A stretch of DNA of 64,000 bases from Ischnura elegans (GCF_921293095.1 NC_060253.1:94381073-94445072), one strand, 5' to 3'. Positions 43,571-56,777 are shown, counted from the first letter of the stretch. The notes: generated by a model from the letters alone, not told the origin. Numbers and translations: made by a program.

Positions 43571-43755
43571 CCCACACAGCACACGGAAACCTTTCGGACA
43601 TCCGGTGATTGTCCGCCAAGTGGCCTATGGACGTCCTACGGACGTGCGAATTCATGCCAAAGGTTGTCCGCTGCAAGTCCGCATGTCAGTAAAAAAGGTG
43701 GCCTACGGACGTCCTGAAAGTGCCCGCTCCGGACACCTTCAGGACACGTTTAGGT
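43525..43755. mobile_element. CCCACACAGCAC element end with GGACGTCC motif array, copy 2
   Basis: From 43571 it reads CCCACACAGCACACGGAAAC and then GGACATCCGG, GGACGTCCTACGGACGT and GGACACCTTCAGGACAC words. It starts at the outer border of the inverted repeat's right arm, the same target text (ATAT/TTTAT) that copy 1 follows at 39240. Confidence 0.6.
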
Positions 43756-43886
43756 TAGGATTGCATTTTGTTCGATACTAATAAATAATAGGTCCAGACA
43801 AGAATTTAAATAAATAAGGCATCAATTCCATGCACAATATTTATTTGGCTTCTTAAAATAATAGAATGCAAGAAACTACATACATA

Positions 43887-43993
43887 TTATTTAATTTTCT
43901 TCTTCCCCTGCAACCGCTCCTTGGCGTGCCTTAGCCAGTTTTGGATGGCAACCTCCACATCTTTTTCAGCGGTCATGCTCTCCTGCACTGCTC
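43887..43993 (-). pseudogene. Last exon of a second DUF4806-family gene
   Basis: On the minus strand an acceptor ATTATTACAG leads into two phase bases and AVQESMTAEKDVEVAIQNWL followed by RHAKERLQGKKKIK and TAA at 43889-43887. It aligns with exon 7 of the intact gene at 27185-27041 at the same phase and the same domain position. No other exon of this copy was identified except possibly 47941-47999. It may be part of a living gene whose other exons lie beyond the 18-bp array, but as seen it is an isolated piece. Confidence 0.6.
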
Positions 43994-44100
43994 CTGTAAT
44001 AATGAAGTATATAAACATTTCATTGTAGCAAGAAATTGTATCTTGTACGTAACAAGCAGATTACATAAGACAGGACGCTACAGTCTTATTAGTCACGTGT

Positions 44101-46685
44101 TTAACCCTCATATGGATTTACAAAATTAGTTACGTCGTTGGATTTACGGCGCCGCAGCGGCGCCGCGTCATTTTTTGCTATTATCTTTCAAAGTTAGCCT
44201 GAATTTACAAATTTTCTGATTGATAATGGTAAATACATCTATTATCTTTATTTCTTACCGTGTTTTTCTAGATTTAAACCCTTATTGTTGAAGTTATAAC
44301 AAAAAAACTTGAACGCTGCATTCCTTTCCTTTTCTTGCCGTAATGGTCTTTATTTCAGTTCCCTTTGTTTGTTATTTTCGAGTGAAAGTTTTTATTTCGT
44401 GTGTAATTGTTGTTTGAAATATTTTTCTGAAATGCAGAGCTCGACAAACTCCGCTTTTTAATGTTTATATTGTTTATAATTTTATGCATCTAAATACTAA
44501 AAATGATGACCGAATAAAATTCGTTTATGACTATATGACATAATTTTGCTTCACTGCGTCCACCCATATGTTATATCTTCGCAGTGTATATAGAAGGATA
44601 AGTTATTAAACGTTAATAATAGAACAGCTGCAGGATAAGTGAGAAGAGACGAGTGTTACTTTCGTGGTTTTTACAAGATTCTGGCGATCAAGACAAATCT
44701 TACGAATATTCTGGGAGCTTATTCCCTGCAATTAAAAAAAATCAAGGCTTATGGGTTTTGAAATATAAATAATATGGGATGATAAGCGACTTGTCAAAGA
44801 ACCCAACGCTTCTTTGGAGTTGGAGCTAGAAGAGTCGGTACTCTTTTCCTACCACGGAACCCTATTCCCCCACTGGGGCGTGTAGCCCACAGGGAAAGGT
44901 TTCCTTAGATATGGACGGGTAAATGTTTTGCGTGGGAGTGCATCAGATTAGGTTTTACTCCTCTATTGGTGGGAAATAAAAAAAAAAAAAAATTCTTAGA
45001 AGTATGCGCTATTGGTGGTAGGGGAGGAGGAGCAGCTGCCTTTTTTCTTTCGTCCAGCTCTGCGTGAGAAAGTGATGAAAGAATGCTCTGGGGTGACAAA
45101 AATACCCTCACTTTGGAAGGACTTCCCTTACATTTTCTTTCCGTTTCCTTTCTTAGCGTTTCACTGACCCAAACATTGAGACTGTCCATACCTTCCCACT
45201 AAGCTCCCTTATTCGTCATTCACCACCTTCTTCCCCCCTCCCACAAAACTTGATTGAACTTCTCTCCACCCTACTGACCCACCCGAGCTGGATCTTCTTG
45301 GAATGAAGGGAGGGCCACCGCGGGGCGTTTTGACAAGGCTTTTGTTCCCTGTCCCTCATGCAGCTTTGGAAGGATGAAGAAAAAGCAGGCTTTTGTATCT
45401 AATTGCCTCCTTGCACTCCCAACCTTTTTCGCGATAAGGATTTTCTACTCCTACCTGTCCTAACGATCTGGGTATTCCCCGATCCTTGGCAGTCGACACA
45501 CTACCACCCCTTCACCCCAAAACAACCTCCTGGCATTCCTTCTCCTTTCTCCTCCTCACTCACCCCTTTACGTTAGTAACACCCCCAGTGCATAAAACAT
45601 CTGTGCATTTCAGTACACAAAGAAACGAGAAATATGTTCACAAATTTTCACCTCACGGTAAATTGTCTTTTCACCTATTCATAACGAAACGATTTTTACC
45701 ATGTAAAGTCTAAACCCATCGTCAGGAAAGAGAAATTATTTTCTATCACACAATTAGTTGGGTAGTTATCTTGATTTCACCCCAATGGTAAACTGTCACG
45801 TCATCAGTAACTATATAACTGCCAGCAATTTTGTATAGACTATCGTAGCCGCAAAGGGTTTTTTTTCGAATGAAAGGTACAAGACATATAACAATAACTG
45901 TGCGATGTGTTCTTCACAGTAGTCGGTGAAACTTCTGAATCTCCTGGCAAGTTACAGTTACTCATTCAGCGAGAAATGTTCACACAACGGTGAGAAAGCA
46001 TTATTGTACGAATTCGGATAATGCATTGTGTTAAATTTTTCTTAGAATTGCTGCTTGGAGTAATTCTAAACAGAGTCACTCTAGGGTTTACCCTAAGGTG
46101 ACTATCACCACGGCAGGTACGTGGACGCGGAGTGGAAAAGGTGCCCAAGCAAAACTAAGTCGGAGGCCCATGAAAAAACAACTTTGACTAGCCATGAGTT
46201 TTTATGAATAATTCTTGTAAAAAGATGAAGTTTTGTCAATGAACATCAAAACGAGGCAAATATTTTGATTCTTAGCTAAAATAGAAAGCAAAATTGGTAT
46301 GGTAATATTTTCCTTTTGTTTAACAATTTCATTTTGTTTATAATGTTTAGAAATATAAATAATATGATTATAAATATGTTATAGCATTTCATACGATACG
46401 TAAATGCTTTGATATTAACATTAAGAGTGCAGTCAACGACGTAGTGACGAGGAAATACTGAGCGCCGCAGCGGCGCCGAAAATCCAACTACGTAACTTTT
46501 TCCATTAGAGGCCAATAAAATGTAACCTATCAACACTATGCTAACAAAATTTTGTGTGTAGACGAAGAAAGCAGAAAAAATAGACTACTGAAAATTTCAA
46601 AATGATTCATTGGAATGGAAAAATGTTACACCACTTTTAAAACCTCGAGCGCCGCTAAGGCGCAGCAAATCCATATGAGGGTTAA
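44101..46685. mobile_element. 2.6-kb TTAA element with 19-bp perfect terminal inverted repeats
   Basis: Starts TTAACCCTCATATGGATTT and ends in its exact reverse complement. TTAA borders suggest a piggyBac-like origin. GC-rich palindromic words (GGCGCCGCAGCGGCGCC) lie near both ends (about 44147-44170 and 46453-46472), with GCGCCGC again at about 46648. No transposase was recognised. The centre (about 44790-45480) differs in base composition and may be captured DNA. It is inserted between the DUF4806-type exons. Confidence 0.85.
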
Positions 46686-47940
46686 CATTCTTAAGGTTTC
46701 AAAATTAGGAAACCTGTCCATTACAGGCTGAATACATTTTACAAACTTTTCTTTGACTTTTTCTTGTTCTTTAATAAGAAAAGATTTTGAGCAAAAATAT
46801 TAATATGTTAGTCAGCTATATATTATGATTAAGAACATTTTTCATAGAACAATTGTTGAACTAGATTTTAATCCCAAATATGAGAAGACTGTTTGCCTGT
46901 TAGACCCTGGTGCACCATCTAGAAAAAAATTCTTTGATGCATCCTTGCCAGACAGCTAAGTAGAGGTCTCGAAAAAGATATTGGAAAAAGCATTCAAATG
47001 GAGGATAATATTTCTGAACAATTGGTCTCTGCTTGAAGATTATGACTACACTAGAGTGAATTGTGGAGGTAAAGAAAAGTGTTACATAAGCTGGAGCTAA
47101 GGAAGACTAATGCAGAAGAGCTGAATATGATATAGGAGTAAAGGAAACTAGAAAATTTAAAGGAGGAAGTTTAAGTGGACTAGATCTCTTGGGATTAGTG
47201 TGAAAGCAGCCACACTGATTTGGCACACAAACCACTTAGCTGCATTGGCCGAGATGCAACTTAAAAAAATAGAAACTTTGAAAAACTAGCAAAAACTTGC
47301 TGTAGTTAAGGCCATTCCATGATTTAGATCTCCGAATTCTTCCAATCTTAATAATTAAAATAGATCTTCTAATGTAGTCTGGTATCGAGGTAAAAGTGAC
47401 AACCTAGCTCACTGGCAATATTCACATTTCGACAGAGACATAACAGGGGAATAGCAGCTAAGGCCTGCTGTGAGCTACTGAAATTTCTATAGCTCCTACA
47501 ATAACACCTACTTCAAAACATCTTAGTTAGCTAGAGCTACTAGAAAATAGTAGCTTCTGTAGTACAGTGCAACTACCATCCCTGTTGAATAAGTTATCCC
47601 ATTCTTAAGTTCTACAGGTGTTATACATCGAACTTTTATAGAGCATGAGATCCTTTTCAACCATGTTTTTGGTAATTATACCTCCCATATGCAGAACAAA
47701 AATTGTTTTCAATTGTTTGAATTACATGGTAGTGGAATCTGCATCTGAAAATAATACATAACAATACTATTTTCTCTACCATTAGCATGGAAGGGTGAAC
47801 CTTGTATTACAAGATGTTTAATAATTATTTAAATTTACTTTATATGAGCTCCCTTAACAGGAGCAACTTGCCAAAAAAGTATCCAGACCAAAAATATTCC
47901 TCCTTGCCCAAACCTGTATAATAATCAAACGAATACTTAC
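46686..47940. other. No gene recognised; one decayed repeat fragment
   Basis: About 46850-46960 shares AATATGAGAAGACTGTTTGCC and the following CTGTTAGAC...TGCA text with fragments at 12800-12870 and 15730-15805. The rest is AT-rich without recognised features. Confidence 0.5.
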
Positions 47941-47999
47941 ACCTCTCTCTCATGCCTTGCTTTAGCATGTTTCAGCCAACTCTTCACTGTAACTTCCAC
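47941..47999 (-). pseudogene. Truncated DUF4806-family exon abutting the 18-bp array
   Basis: On the minus strand VEVTVKSWLKHAKARHERE leads to a good donor GGT/GTAAGT at 47941/47940. It matches VEVAIQNWLRHAKERLQ of the exon at 43887-43993. The homology stops a few bases before 48004, where the 18-bp repeat begins, so the upstream half of the exon is missing or replaced by the array. Confidence 0.6.
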
Positions 48000-50900
48000 A
48001 CTAAAATGTTGCTGTTGTTGAAAATGTTGCTGTTGTAAAAATGTTGCTGATGTTGAAAAAGTTGCTGCTGTTGAAAATGTTGCTGTTTTTGAAAATGGTG
48101 CTGTTGTTGAAAATGTTGCTGTTACTGAAAATGTTGTTGTTGTTGAAAATGTTGAGGTTGTTGTTGTTTTTTTTTAAATGTTGCTGTTGTTGTTGTTGCT
48201 GAAAATGTTGCTGTTGTTGTTGTTGAAAATGTTGCTGTAGTTGTTTTTGTTGAAAATGTTGCTATTGCTCTTGTTGAAATTGTTGCTGTTGTTGAAAATG
48301 TTGCTGTTGATGAAAATGTTTTTGCTGTTGAAACTGTTGCTGTTGTTTAAATAGTTAATGGTGATGAATGTTTGGCTGTTGATAAAAAATTGGCTGTTTA
48401 TGAAAATGTAGCTGTTGCTGAAAATGTTGCTGTTGTTGAAAATGTTGCTGTTGTTGTTGTTTATGTTGAAAATATTGCTTTTGTTGTTGTTGAAAATGAT
48501 GCTGTTGCTGGAAATGTTGCTGTTATGGAAAATAATGCTGTTTTGTCGTTGTTGTTGTTGAAAATGTTGCCGTTTTTGCTGTTGAAAATGTTGCTGTGGC
48601 TGTTGTTGAAAATGTTGCTGTTGTTTAAAATGTGGCTGTTGTTGAAAATGTTGCTGTTGTTGAAAATATTAATGTTATTGAAAATGTTGCTGTTGATGAA
48701 AATGTTGCTTTTGTTGAAAATGTTGCTTTTTTTGAAAAAGTTGCTGTTGATGAAAATGTTGCTGTTGATGAATATACTGCTGTTGATGAAAAAGTTGCTG
48801 TTGATGAAAATGTTGCTGTTGTTGAATATGTTGCTGTTCTTGAACATGTTGCTGTTGTTGAAATAGTTGCTGTTGATGAAAATGTTGCTATTGTTGAAAA
48901 TTTTGCTGTTGTTGAAAATGTTGCTGTTGATGAAAATGTTGCTGTTGTTAAAAATGTTGCTGTTGATGAAAATGTTGCTGTTGATGAAAATGTTGCTACT
49001 GATGAAAATGTTGCTGTTGATGTAAACGTTGCTGTTGATGAAAATGTTGTTGTTGATGAAAACATTTATGTTGTTGATAATGTTGCTGTTGATGAAAATG
49101 TTGCTGTTGATGAAAATGTCTGTTGATTAAAATGTTGATGTTGATGAAAATATTGCTGTTATTTAAATGTTGCTCTTAATGAAAATTTTGCTGCTGATGA
49201 AAATGATGCTGTTGTTTAAAATGTTGCTGTTGTTGAAAATTTTGCTGTTGATGCAATGTTGCTTTCGATGAAAATGTTGCTGTTGTTGAAAATGCTGCTG
49301 TTGATGATAGTGTTGCTGTTGATAAAAATGTTGCTATTGATGAAAATTTTGCTGGTGTTGAAAATGTTGCTGTTGATGAAAATGTTGTTGTTGTTGAAAA
49401 TGTTGCTGTTGTTGAAAATTTTGCTGTTGTTGAATATGTTGCTGTTGTGTACAATTTAGCTGTTGTTGAAAATGTTGCTGTTGTTGAATATGCTGCTGTT
49501 GTAAAAATGTTGCTGATGTTGAAAAAGTTGCGGCTGATGAAAATGTTGCTGTTGTTGAAAATATTGCTGCTGTTGAAAATGTTGCTGATGTTGAAAAAGT
49601 TGCTGGTGTTGAAATTGTTGCTGTTGTTGAAATTTTTGCTGTTTTTGAAAATGTTGCTTTTACTGAAAATGTTGCTAATGTTGAAAATATTGCTATTGTT
49701 GAAAATGTTGCTGTTGATGCAATGTTGCTATTGATGAAAATGTTACTATTGTTGAAAATGTTGCTGTTGTCGAAAATGTTGCTGTGATTGAAAAATTTGC
49801 TCTTATTGAAAAATTTCCTGTTGTTCAAAACGTTGCTGTTGTTGAAAATGTTGCTTTTGTTGTAAATGTTGCTGTTGTTGAAAGAGTTGCTGTTGATGAA
49901 AATGTGTCTGTTGATGAAAATGTTGCTGTTGATGAAAATGTTGCTGTGGATGAAAATGGTGCTGTTGTTGAAAATGATGCTGTTGTTGAAAATTTTGCTG
50001 TCGATGAGAATGTTGCTAATGATGAAAATGCTGCTGTTGATGAAAATGTTGCTGTTGTTAAAAATGTTGCTGTTGATAAAATGTTGCTTTTGTTGAAATT
50101 GTTGCAGTTGTTGAAAATGTTGAAGGGGTTGAAAGTTTTACTTTTGTTGAAAATGTTGCTGTTGATGAAAATTTTGCAGTTGTTGAAAATGTTGCTATTG
50201 ATGAAAATGTTGCTCTTGATGAAAATGTATGTTGATGAAAATTTGTCTGTTGACGAAAATTTTGCTGTTAATGAAATTGTTGCTGTTGTTGAAATTGTTG
50301 CTGTTGATGAAAATTGAGATGTTGATGAAAATGTTGCTGTTGATGAAAATGTAACTGTTAATGAAAATGTTTCCGTGTTTGAAAATGTTTTTGTTGTTGA
50401 AAATGTTGCAGTTTTTGAAAATGTTGCTGTAGTTGCAAATGTTGCTGTTGTCGAAATTGTTGCTGTTGTGTAAAATATTGCTGTTGCTGGGAATGTTGCT
50501 GTTATGGAAATAATGCTGTTTTGTTAAATTTTTGCTGTTGTTAAAAAATGTTGCATTTGTTAAAATGTTGCTGTTGTAAAAATGTTGCTGATTTTGCAAA
50601 GGTTGCTGTTGTTGAAAATATTGCTGTTGTTGAAATGTTGCTGTTGATGAAAATGTTGTTGTTATTGTTGTTGAAAATTTGGCTGTAGTTTTTTGTTGAA
50701 AAATTTGCTTTTGTTGTTGTTGAAAATGTTGCTGTTGTCGTTGTCAAAAATGTTGCTGTTTTTGTTGTCGAAAATATTGTTTTTTTGTTGTTGTTAAAGA
50801 TGTTGCTGTTGTTGTTGTTGAAAATATGCTGTTATTATTGTTGTTGTTAAAAATGTTGCTGTATAAGTTATTGTTGTGAAAAATGTAGCTGTTTTTATTG

Positions 50901-52801
50901 TTGTGGAAAGTGTTGCTAATGCTGTTGTTGAAAATGTTGCTGTTGTTGAAAATGTTGCTGTTTTTGAAAATGTTTCTGTTGTTGAAAATAATGCTGTTGT
51001 TGAAAATGTTGCTGTTTTTTAAAAGTTGCTGATGATGAAAGTTTTGCTGTTGATAAAAATGTTGCTGTTGTTGAAAATGTTCCTGTTGATGAAAATGTTT
51101 CTGTGTTTGAAAATTCTGCTAATGTTAAAAATGTTGCTGTTGTTGAAAAAATTGCTGTTGTTGAAAATGTTGCTCATGTTGAAAATGTTGCTGGTTTTGA
51201 AATTGTTGCTGTTGTTGTAATTTTTGCTGTTTTTGAAAATGTTGCTGTTGATGCAATGTTGCTTTTGATGAAAATGTTGCTGTTGTTTAAAAGTTGCTGA
51301 TGATGAAAGTTTTGCTGTTGATGAAAATGTTGCTGTTGTTGAAAATGTTGCTGTTGATGAAAATGTTTCTGTGTTTGAAAATGCTGCTTATGGTAAAAAT
51401 GTTGCTGTTGTTGAAAAACTTGCTGTTGTTAAAAATGTTCCTGATGTTGAAAATGTTGCTGGTGTTGAAATTGTTGCTGTTGTTGTAATTTTTACTGTTT
51501 TTGAAAATGTTGTTTTACTGAAAATGTTGCTGCTGTTGAAAATTTTGCTGTTGTTGAAAATGTTGCTGTTGATGCAATGTTGCTTTTGATGAAAATGTTA
51601 CTGTTGTTGAAAATGTTGCTGTTGTTGAAAATGTTGCTGTTGTTGAAACTGTTGCTGTTATTTAAATAGTTACTGTTGATGAATGTTTTGCTGTAGATGA
51701 AAAATTGGCTGTTTATGAAAATGTTGCTGTTGTTGAAAATGTTGCTGTTGTTGAAAATATTGTTGTTGAAGTTGAAAATATTGCTATTGTTGTTGTTGAA
51801 AATGATGCTGTTGCTTTTATTGAAAATGTTGCTGTTATCGAAAATGTTGCTGTTGTTGAAAAATTTGCTTTCATTGAAAATATTTCTGTTGTTGAAAACA
51901 TTGCAGTTGTTGAAAATGTTGCTTTTGTTGAAAATTTTGTTGTTGTTGAAAGAGTTGCTGTTGATGAAAATGTGTATGTTGATGAAAATGTTGCTGTTGA
52001 TGAAAATGTTGCCGTGGATGAAAATGGTGCTGTTATTGAAAATGATGCTGTTGTTGAATATTTGTCTGTCGTTGAGAATGTTGCTAATGATGAAAATGCT
52101 GCTGTTGATGAAAATGTTGCTGTTGTTAAAAATGTTGCTGTTGATAAAATGATGCTGTTGTTGAAATTGTTGCTGTTGTTGAAAATGTTGCAGTTGTTGA
52201 AAGTTTTACTTTTGTTGAAAATGTTGCTGATGATGACAATTTTGCTGTTGTTGAAAATGTTGCTGTTGATTAAAAATTTCTGTTGATGAAAATATTGCTG
52301 TTGATGAAAATGTTGCTGTTGATGAAAATGTTGCTGTTGATGAAAATGTTGCTGTTAATGAAAATGTTGCTGTTGTTGAAATTGTTGCTGTTGATAAAAA
52401 TTTTGCTGTGTTTGAAAATGTTTTTGTTGTTGAAAATGCTGCTGTTGTTGAAAATGTTGCTGTTTTTGATAATTTTGCTGTTGTTGAAAATGTTGCTGTT
52501 GTCGAAAATGTTGCTGTTGTGTAAAATGTTTCTGTTATTGGAAATGTTGCTGTTATGGAAAATAATGCTGTTTTGTTAAATTTTTGCTGTTGTAAAAAAT
52601 GTTGCAGTTGTTGAAAATGTTGCTATTGCAAAAACGTTGCTGATGTTGCAAATGTTGCTGTTGTTGAAAATATTGCTGTTGTTGAAATGTTGCTGTTGTT
52701 GAAAATGTTGTTGTTGAAAATTTTGCTATAGTTTTTGTTGAAAAAGTTGCTTTGTTGTTGTTGAAAATGTTGCTGTTGTCGTTGTCAAAAATGTTGCTGT
52801 T

Positions 52802-55800
52802 GTAGTTGTCGAAAATGTTGTTTTTGTTGTTGTTGTTTAAAATTTTGCTGTTGTTGTTGTTTTTGAAAAATTGCTGTTTTTATTTTTGTTGTTAAAAATT
52901 TTGCTGTATTTGTTGTTGTTCTGAAATATAAAGCTGTTTTTATTGTTGTGGAAAGCGTTGCTAATGCTGTTGTTAAAAATGTTCCTGTTGTTGTAAATGT
53001 TGCTGTTTCTGAAAATGTTTCTGTTGTTGAAAATAATGCAGTTGCTGAAAATGTTGCTGTTGTTAAAAAGATGCTGATGATGAAAGTTTTGCTGTGGATG
53101 AAAATGTTGCTGTTGATGAAAATTTTGCTTTTAATGAATGTGTTGCTGTTGTTGAAAATGTTGCTGTTGTTGTTGTTGTTGTTGAAAATCTTGCTTTTTT
53201 TGTTGTTGAAAATGTTGCTTTTGCTGTTGTTGAAAATATTGCTGTTGTTTAAAATAAAACTGTTGTTTAAAATGTTGCTGTTGTTGAAAATGTTAATGTT
53301 ATTGAAAATGTTGCTGTTGTTGAAAATGTTGCTGTTGTTTAAAATGATTCTTTGTTGAAAAAGTTGCTGTTGTTGAAATAGTTGCTGTTAGTGAAAATGT
53401 TGCTGTTGATGAAAATACTGCGGTTGATGGAAATGATGCTGTTGATGAAAATTTTGTTGTTGTTGAAAATGATGCTGTTGTTGTACATATAGCTGATGTT
53501 GAAATAGTTTCTGTTGATGAAAATGTTGGTTTGATGGAAATTTTGCTGTTGTTGAAAATGTTGCTGTTGATGAAAATATTGCTGTAATTAAAAATGATGC
53601 TGGTGAAGAAAATGTTGCTGTTGATGAAAATGTTGCTAATGATTGAAATGTTGCTTTGTTGAAAATGTTGCTGTTGATGAAAATGTTGCTGATTTTGAAA
53701 ATGTTGCTGTTAATGAAAATGTTGCTGTTGTTAAAAATTGTTGCTGTTGTAAATTATGTTGCTGTTGTTGAAAATGTTGCTATAGTTGAAAATGTTGCTG
53801 TTGTGTTAAATGTTGCTGTTGTCGAAAATGTTGCTGTTGTTGAAAATGTGTCTGTTGCTGTTGTTGAAAATGTTGCTGTTGTTGTTATTGAAAATGTTGC
53901 TGTATTGTTTGTTGAAAATGTTACTGTTGTTGTTGTCGGAAATGTTCTTGTTGTTGTTGTTGTTGACAATTTTGCCGTTATAGTCGTTGTAGAAAACGTT
54001 GCAGTTTATTCGTTGTTGAAAATGTTGCTGTTGCTGTTGTTGAAAATGTTGTTGTTGTAGAAAATGTTGCTGTTGTTGACAGTGTTGCTGTTTTTGAAAA
54101 TGTTGCTGTTGTTGAAAATGTTGCTGTGTATGAAAATGTTGCTGTTGATGAAAATGCTGCTGTTGTTGTAAATGTTGCTAATGTTGAAAATGTTGCTGTT
54201 GATGAAAATGTTGCTGTTGATGTAAATGTTCCTTTTGATGAAAATGTCGCTGTTGATGAAAATGCTGCTGATGATGAAAATGTTGCTGTTGTTAAAAATG
54301 TTGCTGTTAATGAAAATGGTGATGTTGCTGATATAGAAAATGTTGCTGTTGTTGAAAATGTTACTGTTGTTGAAAATGGTGATGTTGTTGAAAATGTTAC
54401 TGTTGTTGAAAATGTTGCTGTTGATAAAAATGTTGCTGTTAATGAAAATGTTGCCGTTGACGAAAATGTTGCTGTTGATGAAAATGTTTCTTTGTTTGAA
54501 AATGTTTTTTTTGTAGAAAGTGTTGCTGTTGTTGAAAATGTTGAAAATGTTGCCGTTGTTGAAAATGTTGCTGGTGTTGAGAATGTTGCTGTTCTTTAAA
54601 ATGTTGCTGTTTTTGAAAATGTTACTGTTTTTGAAAATGTTGCTGTTGTTGAAAATGTTGCCGTAGAAAAAATGTTCTTTTAATCAAAATATTGCTGTTG
54701 TTGAAAATGCTGCTGTTGATGAAAATGTTTCTTTTGATGAAAATGTTAGTGCAGATGAAAATGTAGCTGTTGTTGATAATGTTGCTGTTGTAGTTGTCGA
54801 AAATGTTGTTTTTGTTGTTGTTGTTTAATATTTTGCTGTTGTTGTTGTTTTTGAAAAATTGCTGTTTTTATTTTTGTTGTTAAAAATTTTGCTGTAATTG
54901 TTGTTGTTCTGAAATATGTAGCTGTTTTTATTGTTGTGGAAAGCGTTGCTAATGCTGTTGTTAAAAATGTTCCTGTTGTTGTAAATGTTGCTGTTTCTGA
55001 AAATGTTTCTGTTGTTGAAAATAATGCAGTTGCTGAAAATGTTGCTGTTGTTAAAAAGATGCTGATGATGAAAGTTTTGCTGTGGATGAAAATGTTGCTG
55101 TTGATGAAAATTTTGCTTTTAATGAATGTGTTGCTGTTGTTGAAAATGTTGCTGTTGTTGTTGTTGTTGTTGAAAATCTTGCTTTTTTTGTTGTTGAAAA
55201 TGTTGCTTTTGCTGTTGTTGAAAATATTGCTGGTGTTTAAAATAAAACTGTTGTTTAAAATGTTGCTGTTGTTGAAAATGTTAATTTTATTGAAAATGTT
55301 GCTGTTGTTGAAAATGTTGCTGTTGTTTAAAATGATTCTTTGTTGAAAATGTTGCTGTTGTTGAAATAGTTGCTGTTGGTGAAAATGTTGCTGTTGATGA
55401 AAATACTGCTGTTGATGGAAATGATGCTGTTGATGAAAATTTTTTTGTTGTTGAAAATGTTGCTGTTGTTGTACATATAGCTGATGTTGAAATAGTTTCT
55501 GTTGATGAAAATGTTGGTTTGATGGAAATTTTGCTGTTGTTGAAAATGTTGCTGTTGATGAAAATATTGCTGTAATTAAAAATGATGCTGGTGAAGAAAA
55601 TGTTGCTGTTGATGAAAATGTTGCTAATGATTGAAATGTTGCTTTGTTGAAAATGTTGCTGTTGATGAAAATGTTGCTGATTTTGAAAATGTTGCTGTTG
55701 ATGAAAATGTTGCTGTTGTTAAAAATTGTTGCTGTTGTAAATTATGTTGCTGTTGTTGAAAATGTTGCTATAGTTGAAAATGTTGCTGTTGTGTTAAATG

Positions 55801-56777
55801 TTGCTGTTGTCGAAAATGTTGCTGTTGTTGAAAATGTGTCTGTTGCTGTTGTTGAAAATGTTGCTGTTGTTGTTATTGAAAATGTTGCTGTATTATTTGT
55901 TGAAAATGTTACTGTTGTTGTTGTCGGAAATGTTCTTGTTGTTGTTGTTGTTGACAATTTTGCCGTTATAGTCGTTGTAGAAAACGTTGCAGTTTATTCG
56001 TTGTTGAAAATGTTGCTGTTGCTGTTGTTGAAAATGTTGTTGTTGCAGAAAATGTTGCTGTTGTTGACAGTGTTGCTGTTTTTGAAAATGTTGCTGTTGT
56101 TGAAAATGTTGCTGTTTATGAAAATGTTAATGTTGATGAAAATGCTGCTGTTGTTGTAAATGTTGCTAATGTTGAAAATGTTGCTGTTGATGAAAATGTT
56201 GCTGTTGATGTAAATGTTCCTTTTGATGAAAATGTCGCTGTTGATGAAAATGCTGCTGATGATGAAAATGTTGCTGTTGTTAAAAATGTTGCTGTTAATG
56301 AAAATGGTGATGTTGCTGAAAATGTTGCTGATATAGAAAATGTTGCTGTTGTTGAAAATGTTACTGTTGTTGAAAATGAAGATGTTGTTGAAAATGTTAC
56401 TGTTGTTGAAAATGTTGCTGTTGATAAAAATGTTGCTGTTAATGAAAATGTTGCCGTTGACGAAAATGTTGCTGTTGATGAAAATGTTTCTTTGTTTGAA
56501 AATGTTTTTTTTGTAGAAAGTGTTGTTGTTGTTGAAAATGTTGAAAATGTTGCCGTTGTTGAAAATGTTGCTGGTGTTGAGAATGTTGCTGTTCTTTAAA
56601 ATGTTGCTGTTTTTGAAAATGTTACTGTTTTTGAAAATGTTGCTGTTGTTGAAAATGTTGCCGTAGAAAAAATGTTCTTTTAATCAAAATATTGCTGTTG
56701 TTGAAAATGCTGCTGTTGATGAAAATGTTTCTTTTGATGAAAATGTTAGTGCAGATGAAAATGTAGCTGTTGTTGAT
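52802..56777. repeat. 1988-bp tandem duplication inside the minisatellite
   Basis: Text from 52802 (TGTAGTTGTCGAAAATGTTG) recurs from 54790 with an exact offset of 1988 and few differences, for example around 52948 and 54936, and 53656 and 55644. The second copy runs to about 56777. Confidence 0.9.

Noticed and set aside
44905..45189. 94-residue minus-strand ORF inside the 2.6-kb TTAA element
   Set aside because: No recognised domain; the F-rich and P-rich runs come from a poly-A and a GGAGGAG tract. Not called as a gene.
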